64,000 nt of DNA from Lycorma delicatula (Eukaryota > Arthropoda > Insecta > Hemiptera > Fulgoridae): assembly GCF_047948215.1 (NCBI RefSeq), contig NC_134465.1, forward strand, positions 49,383,946 to 49,447,945, in the 5' to 3' direction. The notes under the pieces were generated by a model that did not search any database, was not told the DNA's origin, and saw nothing but the letters and a program-made list of their open reading frames with translations. Made by a program: the position numbers and the translations under genes. Below, in pieces: positions 62,712 to 64,000 of this stretch; within the stretch, counting starts at the first letter, position 1, and every line of letters begins with the position of its first letter.

Positions 62712-63339
62712 GTATCTTGATATGGTTGAATTTATTCAGTTTTTCCTATTTATGTGTAATATAAATGTAGAATTATGCAGCTGGTATCTATGAACATTAA
62801 AAATTCTGGTATGCTGAAGAATATTTAACAGGTACTATTTAAAATTCTAGAATATATTGAGAAGTAATTACATATTTCTTGATACATAAAATATAGCTTC
62901 AGGGAGGAAAAGGCTTATTCATATTTTAATCCAAAAGTAAAATAAGGCTTTTCTTTAACACTTTCAGCGTTGTGTGTATCATTTTGATAGATAGTGATAT
63001 TTCTGTATGGACCATGTGTATCAAACTGATACATACATGAATTCTGAGAGCACTGCTAAATATACAGTTTGGTTGGAGGTAAAAACTTGCATCATAGGTC
63101 TGGCATTTAAAAGATAATGTTTATTAAAGCAAATATGTGGCATTTTGATAGACCACCTTTGGCAGTTTTATACATTCCTGTTATTATAAAACTTGTTTTC
63201 TGGGAAAAAACTGTGATAAGTGACTTTCACAGACCTTTAAAACTACTGGTAAAGGTCTATAGAGACCAAAACAAATGGTAGTTTGATAGTACAAGGTCAG
63301 GACTATATAATTCGATGGTCATCAAAACTTCCTGGCCAA

Positions 63340-63690
63340 GCTTTCTCAATTTTCAACACGTCACCAAAAATGTGTTGGTATGGCATTGTTAAAATTTTTG
63401 TGGTTGATTTTTAGTTTGCTACTGACATCATGACTGCTAATATGCCGGCCTTGCTCAGTTTTTTCCATGATATCATGACTTTTTCAGTCATTTGCTAGCC
63501 AGATTAAGAAGTACATCATAGACATCTAAATTTTCAGATTGAAAACGCTTGAACCAGCTTGTAGCACCTGTGTTGATACAGCATTGTGAAGCCTGTGTTG
63601 CATTCTTCCCTTTTATTTGTAATAATATTTCAGTATGTATCAAATTTCTTCTGTTTTCACTCATTTTCAAGATCCAATAACTTTTAAATT
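63340..63690 (-). mobile_element. Mariner N-terminal HTH relic
   Basis: On the minus strand: MSENRRNLIHTEILLQIKGK, then INTGATSWFKRFQSENLDVYD, and after a shift IMEKTEQGRHISSHDVSSKL with KINHK. That is the paired HTH start of mariner transposases (WFxRFxxGxxxxxD...I.S..I...L.I.H.T). The catalytic part is not visible. Confidence 0.68.
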
Positions 63691-64000
63691 AATCTATAAA
63701 TCATAACCTTTCTAAAAGTACTCGGTGATATAACATCTTTCAAAAGCACATAAGTGTTGGATTTGATTAATATTACCAGAGTTGTGGGATCCTGAAGCCG
63801 TCTACCAGGAGAATATGAAGAAACTTTTTACCCTATCCTAGTATATTATTATAGCCGGTGAACCATAGTTTTCTGGACTTTTCTTTTTTGAAGGTGACTG
63901 GTTAAGTTTAATCACATATAATGACTTACTCAGATTTTGTTATCATATAACTTATTATTTTTGTTTGTATATATATATTCATTCATACTAATCATTTGTT

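Noticed and set aside
62955..63010. Possible second piggyBac-like end (TTAA-like aacactttcagcgttg)
   Set aside because: No matching inverted end or second TTAA found within the following few hundred bases.
1..64000. CRISPR arrays, prophage, bacterial operons, toxin-antitoxin or viral genes
   Set aside because: No regularly spaced repeats, no Shine-Dalgarno-led gene clusters and no viral structural genes; the gene structure is spliced and eukaryotic.

Overview
The window looks like a piece of an AT-rich animal genome, almost certainly an insect. The evidence is one long multi-exon gene with GT-AG introns, a dense population of decayed mariner, pogo/Tigger, piggyBac-like, hAT-like, LINE and Penelope-like elements, and tRNA-derived SINEs. 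The SINE and LINE types resemble ones I associate with hemipteroid and other hemimetabolous insects; that placement is inference. There is no bacterial operon, CRISPR array, prophage or rRNA gene. Most short open frames in this AT-rich sequence are chance.

The one clear host gene runs on the + strand from about 26.9 kb past the right edge. It encodes the N-terminal two thirds of a TIF1-family TRIM protein (the family of Drosophila bonus and vertebrate TRIM24/TRIM33). Nine exons join with consistent phases (0-1-0-0-2-2-2-1-1-0) into 646 residues: N-terminal tail with a SUMO-type IKTE site, C3HC4 RING, B-box 1, B-box 2, coiled coil, a glycine- and proline-rich linker with a PPPY motif, then an LRGLL nuclear-receptor box and polyglutamine. 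The PHD finger and bromodomain expected at the C-terminus would lie beyond the window. An extra exon-like block at 14329-14538, bounded by good splice sites and in compatible phase, encodes a pipsqueak-like helix-turn-helix and could be an upstream exon of the same gene.

Layout: 0-14 kb holds a mariner relic, a SINE, a second mariner relic and a nearly full-length antisense LINE. At 14.3 kb is the candidate exon. 15.1-16.3 kb has a 5'-truncated LINE. 17.5 kb has a mariner scrap. 18-26 kb is mostly featureless apart from microsatellites and hairpins. The introns of the TIF1 gene then act as a transposon graveyard. The 31.4-36.8 kb intron holds a LINE, two Tc1/mariner-superfamily relics, a foldback repeat and a Penelope-like element with a GIY-YIG domain. 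Later introns hold a mariner (37.5-38.6 kb), a short piggyBac-like element with intact TTAA flanks (42.5-43.1 kb), a further Tc1/mariner-superfamily scrap (43.7 kb), a DUF4371 hAT-like relic (46.1-47.2 kb), a SINE, a mariner end, a Tigger relic (50.6-52.6 kb), a tRNA-Glu-like SINE and a second foldback copy (57.8-58.2 kb). A last mariner relic lies at 63.3-63.7 kb.

I did not find a convincing new biological system. The points most worth checking are the helix-turn-helix exon upstream of TIF1, a 25-bp-arm hairpin at 23.06 kb, a 40-nt perfect purine-pyrimidine alternating tract just upstream of the second RING exon, and two introns whose 5' ends stay open and would give alternative protein ends.
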